DNA of 64,000 nucleotides. Origin: Lactobacillus intestinalis. Its GTDB lineage: Bacteria > Bacillota > Bacilli > Lactobacillales > Lactobacillaceae. Below the pieces are notes generated by a model, which saw only the letters and a program-made list of their open reading frames with translations, did no database searches and had not been told where the DNA came from. The stretch lies in assembly GCF_024397795.1 (NCBI RefSeq), contig NZ_CP072985.1, positions 1 through 64,000 on the forward strand. Reading direction: 5' to 3'. This document shows, piece by piece, positions 1 through 12,000 of this stretch; position 1 is the first letter of the stretch, and the number at the start of each line of letters is the position of its first letter. The position numbers were made by a program, and so were the translations under genes.

Positions 1-2
1 AT

Positions 3-191
3 CGTCAAGCCTTACAGGCGGTGCAAGACGAATTACCAAAGTATTTAAATGAGCATGGTTTTGAGCTTGAACGTGGTGAAAAAGGGTCAGAGCGTAAAAG
101 TTTAACGGTGCTTGAATATAAAAAGGCAAAGGACGAATTAAAAGAGATGACTACCACGCTGAAACAACAGATCAAAACTAAATCAAAATAG
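3..191 (+). pseudogene. C-terminal remnant of a Pre/Mob plasmid relaxase
   Basis: This frame is open from the window edge to TAG at 189-191. It encodes about 62 residues containing LPKYLNEHGFELERG and SERKSLTVLEYKKAKDEL, a pattern known from Pre/Mob (MobV-type) relaxases that nick plasmids for mobilisation or recombination; a Lys/Glu-rich coiled tail follows. The N-terminal catalytic part lies outside the window, so I cannot say if the rest is intact. Its stop codon coincides with the broken end of an aldo/keto reductase on the opposite strand, so the two were joined by recombination. This suggests an integrated plasmid fragment. Confidence 0.6.
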
Positions 192-478
192 TCTAAACCG
201 CTTTTAGCAAGTGATTCATCTAAGCCCACTTTGGTTTCATAATATCCATCTGTCATTGTTTTCGTAGTAATAAAGACATCTTCTCGCTTTAACTCACTCT
301 CGCGAATGGCATCCCCAACTTCTCTTTCATTGTTATAGTATTGTGCCGTATCAATTAAACGATACCCATCTTTAAAAGCCGCTAAAACCGCCTTTTTTGT
401 TTCAGCTGGTAAAATTTCGTAAGTTCCAAATCCTAAAATAGGAATTTTTACTCCACTATTTAAAGTCAAACTCTTCAT
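184..478 (-). pseudogene. Truncated aldo/keto reductase, N-terminal fragment
   Basis: From ATG at 478, with a strong AAAGGAGGAG site upstream, about 98 residues match the start of aldo/keto reductases: the GxGTYE strand, IDTAQYYNNEREVG with the catalytic Asp and Tyr, and the TTK strand with a Lys. Similarity stops at GLDYFDL, where the full-length family (about 270-280 residues) continues with LIHxP. The reading frame runs on for about 60 more residues antisense to the Mob remnant and does not resemble the family. The gene lost about two thirds of its length and cannot make an active reductase. Confidence 0.75.
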
Positions 479-614
479 TTTATTCTCCTCCTTTTTTATA
501 TTCCTAAACTAGTTTCCTTAACTATACAACAATTCAAGGAAAAACAATTAATTTTGATATCTAATTTTTAAACAATGATAAAATAAGAATGTCAAATTTG
601 GAAAAGAGGATTAG

Positions 615-938
615 ATGATTACCGAGTTATTATTTGCATTAGCACTTTCCAGTGTAATTGCGTCTTGTCATTATGGTTACATTGCATACAAAAAGAAAAG
701 TATTTTTGGTTTATTAATTGCAATGAATTTATTGGAAATTTTTGGACAGATTTGTATTCAATTTCTAAGTACATATAATGTAATTGTTATAGACCAAACT
801 CAAAATTTCATAAACTTTTTACTTAATTATTCCTGCGCACGCATAAGAAAAGCATTGAGAACTATCTTAATGCTTTTTACTTTATATCAATATAAAAAAA
901 CTCCCCTAAAACTCGTCAGAGTTTTAAAGGAGTTTTAA
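615..938 (+). CDS. Small hypothetical membrane protein, C-terminus probably rearranged
   Basis: A 107-residue frame starts at ATG 615 behind AGAGG at good spacing. The first 75 residues hold two hydrophobic segments, about 1-22 and 30-55, with a Tyr/Lys-rich turn between them, so a small integral membrane protein is likely. I do not recognise the family. The last 30-40 residues read straight through two terminator-like hairpins (848-878 and 897-936), which is odd for real coding sequence. I infer that the original 3' end was lost and the frame now runs into non-coding DNA. Confidence 0.4.
   Translation: MITELLFALALSSVIASCHYGYIAYKKKSIFGLLIAMNLLEIFGQICIQFLSTYNVIVIDQTQNFINFLLNYSCARIRKALRTILMLFTLYQYKKTPLKLVRVLKEF
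848..878 (+). terminator. Terminator-like hairpin
   Basis: AAAAGCATT (848-856) pairs with AATGCTTTT, followed by T residues. It lies inside the 615-938 frame and probably ended the original transcript. Confidence 0.5.
897..936 (-). terminator. Terminator of the giant adhesin gene
   Basis: An 18-base arm starting AAAACTCC pairs with its complement ending GGAGTTTT around a GTCA loop, broken only by two wobble or mismatch positions. It lies 25 bases past the adhesin stop and is A/T-flanked on both sides, so it could act in both directions. Confidence 0.7.
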
Positions 939-961
939 ACTAATTAGATCTAAAATACAAT

Positions 962-3020
962 CTAGTCTTTCTTCTTATGAGAACCTAAAACAGAAATTAA
1001 TCCAGCGATACCAACTGCTAAAAGTCCTAAAGCGACTAATCCTTCATTTTGTTTACTACCAGTTTGAGGTAATACCTTCTTATTTTTAGCAATCTTATTA
1101 AATTACTATCAGATTTTGGATTTTGTGCATTTAAGGAAGTAGAGTTAGATTCCTTAGTAACACCCTTGCGATTAGCATGTGAACTAGTATGTGTCTTTTC
1201 TACTTGGTTAACATTATTAGAATTTTGGCTTGTATCTTTCTTACTAATTACTTTATTTGGAACTTCAATACTATTAATTCTCTCTACACCTTGATCCATA
1301 GCATTCTTAACAGTTGTAGCCTCAGTTGCATTATTAATTGCTTCTTTTGCTTTATCTGCAACTGCAGTAGCTTGATCAATCAAGTTTTGCTTTTCTTTAT
1401 TAGACAAGTTTGAAGCGTTATTAATATCTTTAATCTTATCTTTCAATGCATTGTCAATTGTATTAATTGCTTCTTGCTTAGAAGTTGAATTACTTGAGAT
1501 CACAATCTTATCAATTGCTTCAATTCCCTTATTCTTAGCATCTTCTACTTCTTCAGATGTACTTGCATTATTAATTGCTTCCTTAGCCTTATCTGCAACT
1601 GCAGTAGCTTGATCAATCAAGTTTTGCTTTTCCTCATTAGTTAAGTGTGAGGCATTATTAATTTCACTCACTTTATTATTCAGTGAATTATTAATAGAAT
1701 CAATAGCTTGGTTTTTATCTTGTTCAAGTGTTGTTTGATCAGTATTTGTTTGATCATTGTTGGAAGGAGTATTGTTGTCAATTACTTGTGCTGGCACAAC
1801 AATTGCATTGATCTTCTTTACACCTTCGCTTGCGGCTTCTTGAACAGCGCTATTAGTTTTAGCAGTATTTACAGCGTTCACAGCATCTTCGGCAGTCTTA
1901 TTGCTTGAGTGATTAATTCATTTCTTTCACTTTGTGGTAAATAGTTGCCTTATTAATCTCATCAAGTTTATTAGTTAATGCATCTTGAATTGCATTCAAA
2001 GCTTTTTCTAACGCAGAATCGAGACTTGGGATATTAATGCTATTAATTTCCTTAACACCTTCATCTGCCGCTTTTAAGGGCCGCATCATTGCTCGTTGCA
2101 TTCTCAATATTCTATTTGCTTTCTCTGCGGCATCCATTAGCCTGATTAATTAAATCTTGCTTAGTAGCAGTATCTAAGTTTGGTGCATCTTAATCTGCTT
2201 AGTTTTGCTTTCTAAGGCATCAGCAATTGGCTTGTTTAGCATTATTCTTAACTTCATCCAACTTGGAACTTTAACATCAAGGGATATCATGGATACCTTT
2301 ATCTTCCACATCCTTCACAGCCTGATCATCTTTTGCACCGTTATTGCAGTAATAGCATTATCAGCAATTTGATCAACTTGCTTAGTCAACTTATCTTTTT
2401 CGTCTTCACTCAGATTGGTTGCACTATTGATTTCTTCTTTTTTAGCCTCACGAACTTCGTTTAAGAGCATCATACTATCTTGCTTCTTTTCACTAAGACT
2501 TGGAATTTCAATATTAAGAATTGCTGCTACTCCATCTGCGCTTGCCTTATCAGCTTCAGAATTAGTTGTAGCTTTATTAATATTATCAAGAGCCTTATTA
2601 TACTCAGTATTAACTTGTTGAGTTAACTGATTCTTTTCCTTAGCAGTCAAATTAGTAGCATTACTAATTTCGGTAAGTTTAGTAGTCTTAGCTTCATCTA
2701 AGGAATCAATTGCATTTCGTTTGTGATCATCTAATCCAGGCACCTTGGTATTGACAATCTCATCAATACCTTCTTTTTCATCCTTAGCATATCTGCATTA
2801 GTGACATCATGATTGATCTTATCTTTAGCTTTATTCGCACAATTTCAGTTACTTGATCAATAAGATCGTTCTTTTCCTTATCGATAAATTAGATTGATCG
2901 TTGATTTCCTTAGTTTTATCTTCCCAAGCATCATCAATCGCCTTAGAAGCATTCTTCTTAGCATCGTCTAAACTTGGCACCTTGATATTGGTAATCTTTT
3001 CGATTCCTCTATCTCTTTCC
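962..3020 (-). pseudogene. Frameshifted 3' end of the giant adhesin, including its LPQTG anchor
   Basis: All pieces of a normal C-terminus are here but in shifting frames. DUF1542 repeats continue (for example near 2700, 2000 and 1600), and the end encodes KKVLPQTGSKQNEG, a hydrophobic span and GSHKKKD before TAG at 962-964: a complete sortase anchor. Following the repeat pattern I count at least 14 single-base indels, near 3028, 2884, 2843, 2790, 2345, 2283, 2262, 2228, 2190, 2140, 2118, 2078, 1955/1900 and 1103. Each restores the expected repeat when corrected. Either the tail is decaying or the consensus sequence is poor here. If all are errors, the protein would have about 4500 residues and be wall-anchored. 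Confidence 0.8.
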
Positions 3021-6000
3021 TTAGGCAACATCATCATTAGTAGTTGATTGATTAATCTTATTTTTAGCTTCGTTAGCTGCATCTTCAGCTTGTTTAATAA
3101 GATCATTCTTTTCTTTATCAGTTAAATAAGTTGCATTATTGATCTCATCTTCTTTTTGCTTAAGAACATCATCGATCAATTGAGTGGCATCTTGTTTAGC
3201 ATTATCTAAACTTGGAACTGTAATGTCTGCAACAGCTTTCACGCCGTTATCAGTAGCTTGGTTGACTGCTTCATCACTAGTAGCCTTCTGAATATTATCC
3301 TTAGCATTTTCAGCTTCTTGAGTAGCTTTATCAATTAGATCTTGTTTTTGCTTATCAGATAGGTTACTTGCATCGTTGATTTCTTGAGTCTTGTTAGCTA
3401 AAGCATTATCAATTGCTTGATTTGCATTATCTTTGGCTGGAGAAGTTGTTGGAACTTGAATGTTATTAATGGTATCTACACCAGTATTCTTAGCATCTTC
3501 AACACCAGGAATAGTAGTAGCTCCATTAATTGCATCTTTTGCTGCTTGAGCTTCTGCGTCCACTAAATCATTCAAGTTCTTAGCTTCATCAGTAGTAAGT
3601 GGCGCTTTAGAAATTTCATCTTTCTTAATAGCGGCAGCAGAATCAACAGCAGTTTTAGCAGTTACTTTGTCAATATCTAATAAACCAGCATTTGTAGCAT
3701 TCTGAACGCCTTGGTCATCTGTAGCATTAGCAATATTGTTCTTAGCATTTTCTGCATCTTTATCAACCTGACCTTTGGCTGCTTGTTTTTGATCATCAGT
3801 TAAACCAGGAGTTGCATCGATTGCCTTTTTAGCTTCATCAGCAGCTTGATCAATGGTATTAGCTGCTTGATCTTTAGATGAGGACGTTGTTGGAATCTCA
3901 ATATTATTGATATCACTAATACCATTTTCTTGAGCTTCTTTTATCACTGCATTTGTTGTTGCCTTGTCAATATTAGCATCAGTTTGAGTAACAATATTGT
4001 TTACTTGATCTACTAATTTTGATTTTTCTTCTTTAGTTAAGCTTGAGGCATTGTTAATAGCTGTAATCTTATCAGTAGCAGCCTTTTGTACAGCTTCTTT
4101 AGCAGCAGTTTTGGCAGGAGATACAGATGGCACTTCAGTATCATTGATATTCTTGATGCCACTTTCTTGAGCGCTGCTTACAGCTTCTGGAGTAGTGGCA
4201 TTATTGATTGCTTCTTTAGCATCTTGAGCCTTTTGATCGACTTCATTATTTAAAGCCGCCTTTTCTTCATCTGTTAATGATGATTTAGAAATTTCTGCTT
4301 TCTTACCAGCTACTGCGTTATCGATAGCAGCGTTGGCAACATCTTTATCAATTACTAATTTTCCATCATCAACAGCCTTCTTAACATCATCATTAGTCTT
4401 AGCATTGTTGATGGCATCTTGCGCTTTCTTAGCGTCAGAGTCAATTTGATCCTTAGCCGCTTGTTTTTGCTCGTCAGTTAAGTTGGTATCTTGATCAACT
4501 GCCTTCTTAGCATTTTCAACTTCGTTGTTAAGATCAGTTGTTGCTTGTTCCTTAGTAGTTGATTTAGTTGGTACTTCAATACTATTAATTGTCTTAACAC
4601 CGTTGTCTTGCGCTTCAGTTACTGCTGCATTAGTAGTTGCATTATCAATGGCTTGATTTGCAGCACTTTGAGCATCACTAACTTCTTGCTTCAATGCAGA
4701 TTTTTCTTCGTCTGTTAAGTTGGAAGAATCGATTACATTGTTCTTTGCGTCTGCAGCTTCGGCTACTGCTTTCTTAGCTGCTTCTTTGGCAGCTGATTCG
4801 GTTGGTACTTCAGTATCATTGATCTTCTTAATACCATCTTCTTGTGCAGTAGTTACAGCCTCTGGAGTAGTGGCATTATTGATAGCATCTTTAGCAGTAT
4901 TTGCCTTTTCATCGACTTCATTGTTTAAAGCAGTCTTTTCTTCAGCTGTTAATGATGATTTAGAAATTTCTGCTTTCTTACCAGCAGCTGCATCGTCGAT
5001 GGCCGCATTAGCGACATCCTTATCAATTGCTAATGTACCATCATCGATTGCATTCTTGACGTCATCGTTAGTCTTAGCAGTATCAATCGCTTCTTGAGCC
5101 TTCTTAGCGTCAGAGTCAATTTGATCTTTAGCAGCTTGCTTCTCTTCATCAGTCAAGTTGCTATCTTGGTCGATTGCCTTCTTAGCTTCATCAACTGCGG
5201 TATTAAGGTCACTTGTTGCTTGTTCTTTAGCATCTGACTTAGTTGGTACTTCAATAGAATTAATTGCTTTAATACCATTATCTTCTGCTTCGGTTACTGC
5301 GGCATTGATAGTTGCATTATCAATTGCAGTATTAGCAGCATTTTGTGCATCAGCAACTTCTTGCTTCAATGCAGATTTTTCTTCAGCTGTTAAGTTTGAA
5401 GAATCGATTGCATTGTTCTTAGCTTCGGCAGCTTCTGCTACTGCTTTCTTAGCAGCTTCTTTCGCTGCTGATTCAGTTGGTACTTCAGTATCATTGATCT
5501 TCTTAATACCATTTTCTTGTGCAGTACTTACAGCTTCTGGAGTAGTGGCATTATTGATTGCGTCTTTAGCAGCTTGTGCCTTTTCATCTACTTCATCGTT
5601 TAAAGCCGCCTTTTCTTCATCAGTTAATAGTGATTTAGAAATTTCGTTCTTCTTACCAGAAACTGCATTATCGATTGCTGCATTAGCAATATCTTTATCA
5701 ATGGCAAGCTTACCATTATCAACAGCCGTATTAACCTCATCATTAGTAGTAGCATTATCAATTGCTTCTTGAGCCTTCTTAGCGTCAGAGTCAATTTGAT
5801 CTTTAGCTGCTTGCTTCTCTTCATCAGTCAAGTTGTTATCTTGATCGATTGCGTTCTTAGCTTCATCAACTGCAGTATTAAGGTCACTTGTTGCTTGTTC
5901 CTTAGCAGCTGACTTAGTTGGAATTTCAATGTCTTTAATTGCAGCGATCCCGTTTTCTTTAGCAGTTGTTACTGCTTCATCAGTTGTTGCCCTGGTAATA

Positions 6001-9000
6001 TTTGATACTGCGTTACTGTATTCTGCTTGAACTTTATCTTTCAAGCTGTTCTTTTCATCAGTAGTTAAATCAGTAGCATCATCAATTGCCCTATTCTTAG
6101 CATCACGTGCTACATTCAATTCTCCAATAGCTTCTTGCTGCTTCTGAACTAAGGTTGGAATAGTAATGTTATTAATATTATCTAAACCGGCTGTTTCTGC
6201 ACTCTTGACTGCATCATTAGTTTGAGCGCCCTTAATTTCCTTAGTTGCATCATCGGCAGCTTTATTTGTTTGATCAACCAAAGCCTGCTTTTCTTGATCA
6301 GTTAAGTGAGTAGCGTTGTTAATGTCATTCAGCTTAGCATTCTTAGCACTTTCAATTGCATTAAGAGCATCTGTTTGTGCACCGTCTAGAGTTGGAATAA
6401 ATAGATCAGTAATTTGCTTGATTACGTCATCACGTGTTGCAGTAACTGCATCATTTGTAGTAGTTGATGAATCATTAATCTGAGCAATTGCATCGTTAGC
6501 AATTTTATCTACTTGATCACTTAATTCTTTTTGTTCTTCAGCACTTAAGTTAGATGCAGCAGAGATTTGCTTATTCTTAGCATCTTGAACTTGTTTAATT
6601 GCATTAATTGCATCTTGTTTAGCTTGAGCTAAGCTTGGAACAGTCACATTAGCAATATCTGCAATACCCTTATTCTGCGCGTCAGTCACAGCATCATTGG
6701 TAGTTGCATTGTTGATATTGTCTTTTGCATTTTTAGCTACTTCACTTGCTTGATTGATTAAGTCTTGCTTTTCATCAGTGCTTAAGTTAGATGCATTATT
6801 AATTTCATCTGTCTTAACTTGCAAAGCATTGTCAATTGCAGTATTTGCAGCCTTCTTAGCATCTTCTAGTGAAGTAAAGGTAATACCTTTAATGTTATCA
6901 ATCCCAGCATTTGCTGCATCGCGAGCATCATCGTTGGTAGTTGCATTTTCAACATTATTCTTAGCAGTAGTTGCTGCTGCTTTTGCCTGATCAACTAATT
7001 TTTGCTTTTCAGTATCATTCAAGTTAGAAGCATTGTTAATCTCATTTACTTTAGCGTTCAATGCGTCATCAATAGCTTGGTTAGCATTCTTCTTAGATTC
7101 ATCAAGACTTGGAATAGTAATGTTTTCGATGTTTTGAACACCAGTAGTTGCAGCAGCTTTAGCATCGTCATTTGTTTGAGATTGGTTGACGTTGTTAATT
7201 GCTTCAGTTGCGGCATTAGTTGCATCATTGATCAAACTTTGCTTTTCATCTTGAGAAAGGTTAGAAGCATTGTTGATTTCGTCAGTCTTGGCATCTAAGG
7301 CCTTGTTAATTAGATCAATACTTTCCTTCTTAACATCAGACAAGTTTGGAACTGTTACATCAGCAATTGCTTTTTCACCATTTGTTTGGGCAGTATTAAC
7401 ATCGACATTAGTAGTAGCATTGTTGATATTGTTCTTAGCTACATTGGCTGCTTCAGTTGCTTGATTAATTAAATCAGTCTTTTCTTGAGTGTTGATATTA
7501 GATGCGTTGTTGATTTCGTCGGTCTTCTTTTGAAGAGCATCATTGATGGCAGCAATGGCCTTATCTTTAGCGGAAGAAGTGGTTGGAATTTCGGTATTAG
7601 TAATTTCATTTACACCGTTTGTTTGTGCAGTAGTTACTTCTTCAACAGTAGTTGCGTTAGCAATATTTTGTTTTGCATTATTTGCTTCAGAATTAATTAA
7701 ATCAGTGTAAGCTTGTTTTTCGTCAGTAGTTAGTGGATCTTGAATTTCCTTAAGCTTACCAGCAACTGCATTATCGATTGCTGCGTTAGCAACTTCTTTA
7801 TCAATTGAAACCTTACCGCTGTTAACGGCATTGTTTACCTCATTGTCAGTCTTAGCACCGTTGATCGCATCTTGAGCAGTCTTAGCATCAGAGTCAATTT
7901 GGTCTTTAACTGCTTGCTTTTCTTTATCTGTTAAGTTGTTATCTTGATCAATTGCTTTCTTAGCATTTTCAACTTCGTTGTTAAGATCAGTGATTGCCTT
8001 TTCCTTATTTGCTGATGTTGTTGGGACTTCAATGTCGTCAATTGCACTAACGCCCTTGTTTTGTGCTTCAGTCACTGCTGCGTTTGTAGTTGCATTATCA
8101 ATTGCAGTATTTGCAGCGTTTTGAGCTTCAGTTACTTCTTGCTTCAATGCATCTTTTTCTTCAGCTGTTAAGTTTGAAGTATCAATTGCATTGTTCTTTG
8201 CTTTTGCTGCTTCGGCTACTGCCTTCTTAGCTGCTTGTTTAGCTGTTGATTCAGTTGGTACGTCAATATCATTGATATTCTTAATACCTTTTCCTTGAGC
8301 AGTAGTTACAGCTTCTGGAGTAGTGGCATTATTGATTGATTCTTTAGCAGCTTGAGCCTTTTGATCGACTTCCTTGTTTAAAGCAGTCTTTTCTTCAGCT
8401 GTTAATGGTGATTTAGAAATTTCGTTCTTCTTACCAGCAACTGCATTGTCGATAGCTGCATTAGCAACATCCTTATCAATTGCTAATGTACCGTCATCGA
8501 TTGCTTTCTTAACATCATCATTAGCCTTGGCAGTGTTAATTGCTTCTTGAGCAGTCTTAGCATCAGAATCAATTTGATCTTTAGCTGCTTGTTTTTCTTC
8601 ATCTGTTAAGTTGCTATCTTGATCAATTGCTTTCTTAGCTTCATCAACTGCGGTATTAAGGTCAGTTGTTGCTTTTTCCTTAGTAGTTGATGTAGTTGGT
8701 ACTTCAATACCATTAATTGCATTCACGCCATTGGTTTGTGCTTCAGTTACATCTTCTGGAGTAGTGGCATTATTGATTGATTCTTTAGCAGTATTTGCCT
8801 TTTCATCTACTTCATTGTTTAAAGCAGTCTTTTCTTCATTAGTTAATGGTGATTTAGAAATTTCGTTCTTCTTACCGGCAACTGCATTGTCGATAGCTGC
8901 ATTAGCAACATCCTTATCAATTACTAATGTACCATCAGCAGCTGCCTTCTTAACATCATCATTAGTCTTTGCATTATCAATTGCTTCTTGAGCAGTCTTA

Positions 9001-12000
9001 GCATCAGAATCAATTTGATCTTTAGCTGCTTGTTTTTCTTCATCTGTTAAGTTGCTATCTTGATCAATTGCTTTCTTAGCATTTTCAACAGCAGTATTAA
9101 GATCAGTAATTGCCTTTTCCTTAGCATCTGATTTATTTGGTACTTCAATACCATTAATTGCCTTAATACCTTTGTCTTCTTCTTCAGTCACTGCTGCATT
9201 TGTTTTTGCATTGTCAATTGCTTGATCTGCAGCGGTTTGTGCTTCAGTAACCTTTTTCTTCAAGGCTGCTTTTTCTTCAACTGTTAAGTTTGAAGAATCA
9301 ATTGCATTAGTCTTTGCTTTTGCTGCTTCGGCTACTGCCTTCTTAGCTGCTTGTTTTGCTGCTGATTCAGTTGGTACCTCAGTATTAGTGATATTCTTAA
9401 TACCTTTGTCTTGAGCAGTAGTTACAGCTTCTGGAGTAGTTGCAGCCTTAATTGCTTCTTTAGCAGCTTGAGCCTTTTGAGCTACTTCATTATTCAAAGC
9501 AGTCTTTTCATCAGTAGTTAAATTATTAGCTGAATTAATTTCTTCTAATTTCTTAGTTAAAGCCTTTTGAATATCTTCAGTAGCAGCATTCTTAGCATTT
9601 GTAAGGTTAGTATCACCATTCAAGCCATTGATTGCATCAGTAATAGCCTTGGCTGCATTGTTTACTTCTGCCTGAGTTGCATTAGTATTCTTTAAAATCT
9701 CTTGACCAGCAGTAATTGCATTATTAAGAACTTCTTGATTTGCTTGGTCGGCGTTAGTATAGTTGCCAGTTTCCTTAGCATTATTGGCATTGGTTAAAGC
9801 TGTTTCCAAGGCTTCAGTATTAGTGGCCTCGCCTTTAAGGTTATCTTTTGCTGCATTAATTGCATCTAAAGCATTCTTAACATCACTTGCAGATGGATTT
9901 GCCTGATCCAAAACTGCTTGACCAGACTTAATTGCATTATTGTATGTTGTTTGGGCTTCTTCACTACCGTTGTAGTATGCAGACGTATTTCTTACGTTTG
10001 GTGCATCTTTGACAGCAGCTTCTAAGGCAGCCTTGTTTGCGGCTTCAGTCTTGGCATTCCCATTTAAGTTACTATTTGCAGTTTCAAGATCTTGGAGAGC
10101 TTGGTTTACTTCTGCTTGAGTTGCATTAGTTTTATCTAAAACTGTTTGTGCATCTTTAACTGCATTATCATAAGCGGTCTTTTGAGTTTCGTCTGCATTA
10201 GTATAGTTATTGCTTTCTTTTACAGTTGCAGAATTGTCAACTGCTTTTTGAAGCGCTGACTTATCAGTTGCTTCACCCTTAAGATTACCCTTAGCAGTAT
10301 TAATGTTCTTTAAAGCATCAGTAATTTGAGTAGCAGTTGCATCTGGATTATCTAAAACTGCTTGACCAGACTTAATTGCATTATTGTATGCTGTTTGGGC
10401 TTCTTCACTACCGTTGTAGTATGCAGACGTATTTCTTACGTTTGGTGCATCCTTAACAGCAGCTTCTAAGGCAGCCTTGTTTGCGGCTTCAGTCTTAGCA
10501 TCGCCATTTAGCTTACTATTTGCAGTTTCAAGATCTTGAAGAGCTTGGTTTACTTCTGCTTGAGTTGCATTAGTTTTATTCAAAACTGTTTGTGCAGATG
10601 TAACTGCATTATCATATGCAGTCTTTTGAGTTTCGTCTGCATTAGTATAGTTATTGCTTTCTTTTACAGTTGCAGAATTGTCAACTGCTTTTTGAAGCGC
10701 TGACTTATCAGTTGCTTCACCCTTAAGATTACCCTTAGCAGTATTAATGTCCTTTAAAGCATCAGTAATTTGAGTAGCAGTTGCATCTGGATTATCCAAA
10801 ACTGCTTGACCAGCAGTAATTGCATTATTATATGTTGTTTGGGCTTCTTTACTACCGTTGTAGTATGCAGACGTATTTCTTACGTTTGGTGCATCTTTGA
10901 CAGCAGCTTCTAAGGCAGCCTTGTTTGCGGCTTCAGTCTTGGCATTCCCATTTAAGTTACTATTTGCAGTTTCAAGATTTTGAAGAGCTTGGTTTACTTC
11001 TGCCTGAGTTGCATTAGTTTTATCTAAAACTGTTTGTGCAGCTGTAACTGCATTATCATATGCAGTCTTTTGAGTTTCGTCCGCATTAGTATAGTTATTG
11101 CTTTCTTTTACAGTTGCAGAATTGTCAACTGCTTTTTGAAGCGCTGATTTATCAGTTGCTTCACCTTTAAGATTACCCTTAGCAGTATTAATATCCTTTA
11201 AAGCATCAGTAATTTGAGTAGCAGTTGCGTCTGGATCAGCTAAAACTGTTTGACCAGCACTGATTGCCTTATCATAAGCAGTCTTAGCTTCATCAGAGCC
11301 ATTGTAGTATGCAGCATCATCTGATTTCACAGTAGATGCTTCATTAACTGCTTTTTGAAGTGCTTCCTTACTTGCTGCTTTCTTAGCATCACCATTCAAA
11401 GCAGCTTTTGCATTATTAATGGTAGTTAATGCATTATCTACCTCAGTTTGAGTAGCATTATCGTTACTCAAAACTGTTTGACCTGCGCTAATTGCATCAG
11501 TATAGGCTTTTTGTAAATTAGAATCAGCATTAGTGTAGTTATCGCTTGATTCTACTGTTGATGCTTGGTTAATAGCATCTTGAAGTTCAGTCTTGTTGGT
11601 TTCTTTACCAGTTAAAGCTTTTTGAGCATTTTGAATGGCAGTTACGGCATCATCAACGTCACCTTGATCGTAATTATTTGGATTATCAAGAATAGTTTTA
11701 CCATTTGAAATTGCATCAGTATATGCCTTTTGAGCTTCTTCAGTAGCATTGTAGTAACTTGGCTTTGCTTCTTCTGCTGGAGCAGCATCTACTAATTCTT
11801 GAAGAGTAGCAGTATTAAGCGCACGTAATGCTGCTACGCTTTTAGTTTGAGCAGATTCAACGAAATCTTTTGTAGCAGTAACTGCAACTTGTGCATCATC
11901 AGTCAACTTGCTTGCAAGCTTGGATAAATCAATAGAGAAGTTACCACCAGTTGAAGCAGTTTGTGCAGCGTAATCAACATTGTTTGAAGTTACTGTTTTA

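Noticed and set aside
4720..5772. Long plus-strand frames opposite the adhesin (for example 4720-5097 and 5158-5772)
   Set aside because: They are mirror images of the repetitive Ala/Lys/Asn-rich DUF1542 coding sequence, with no ribosome sites; the minus-strand frame explains them.
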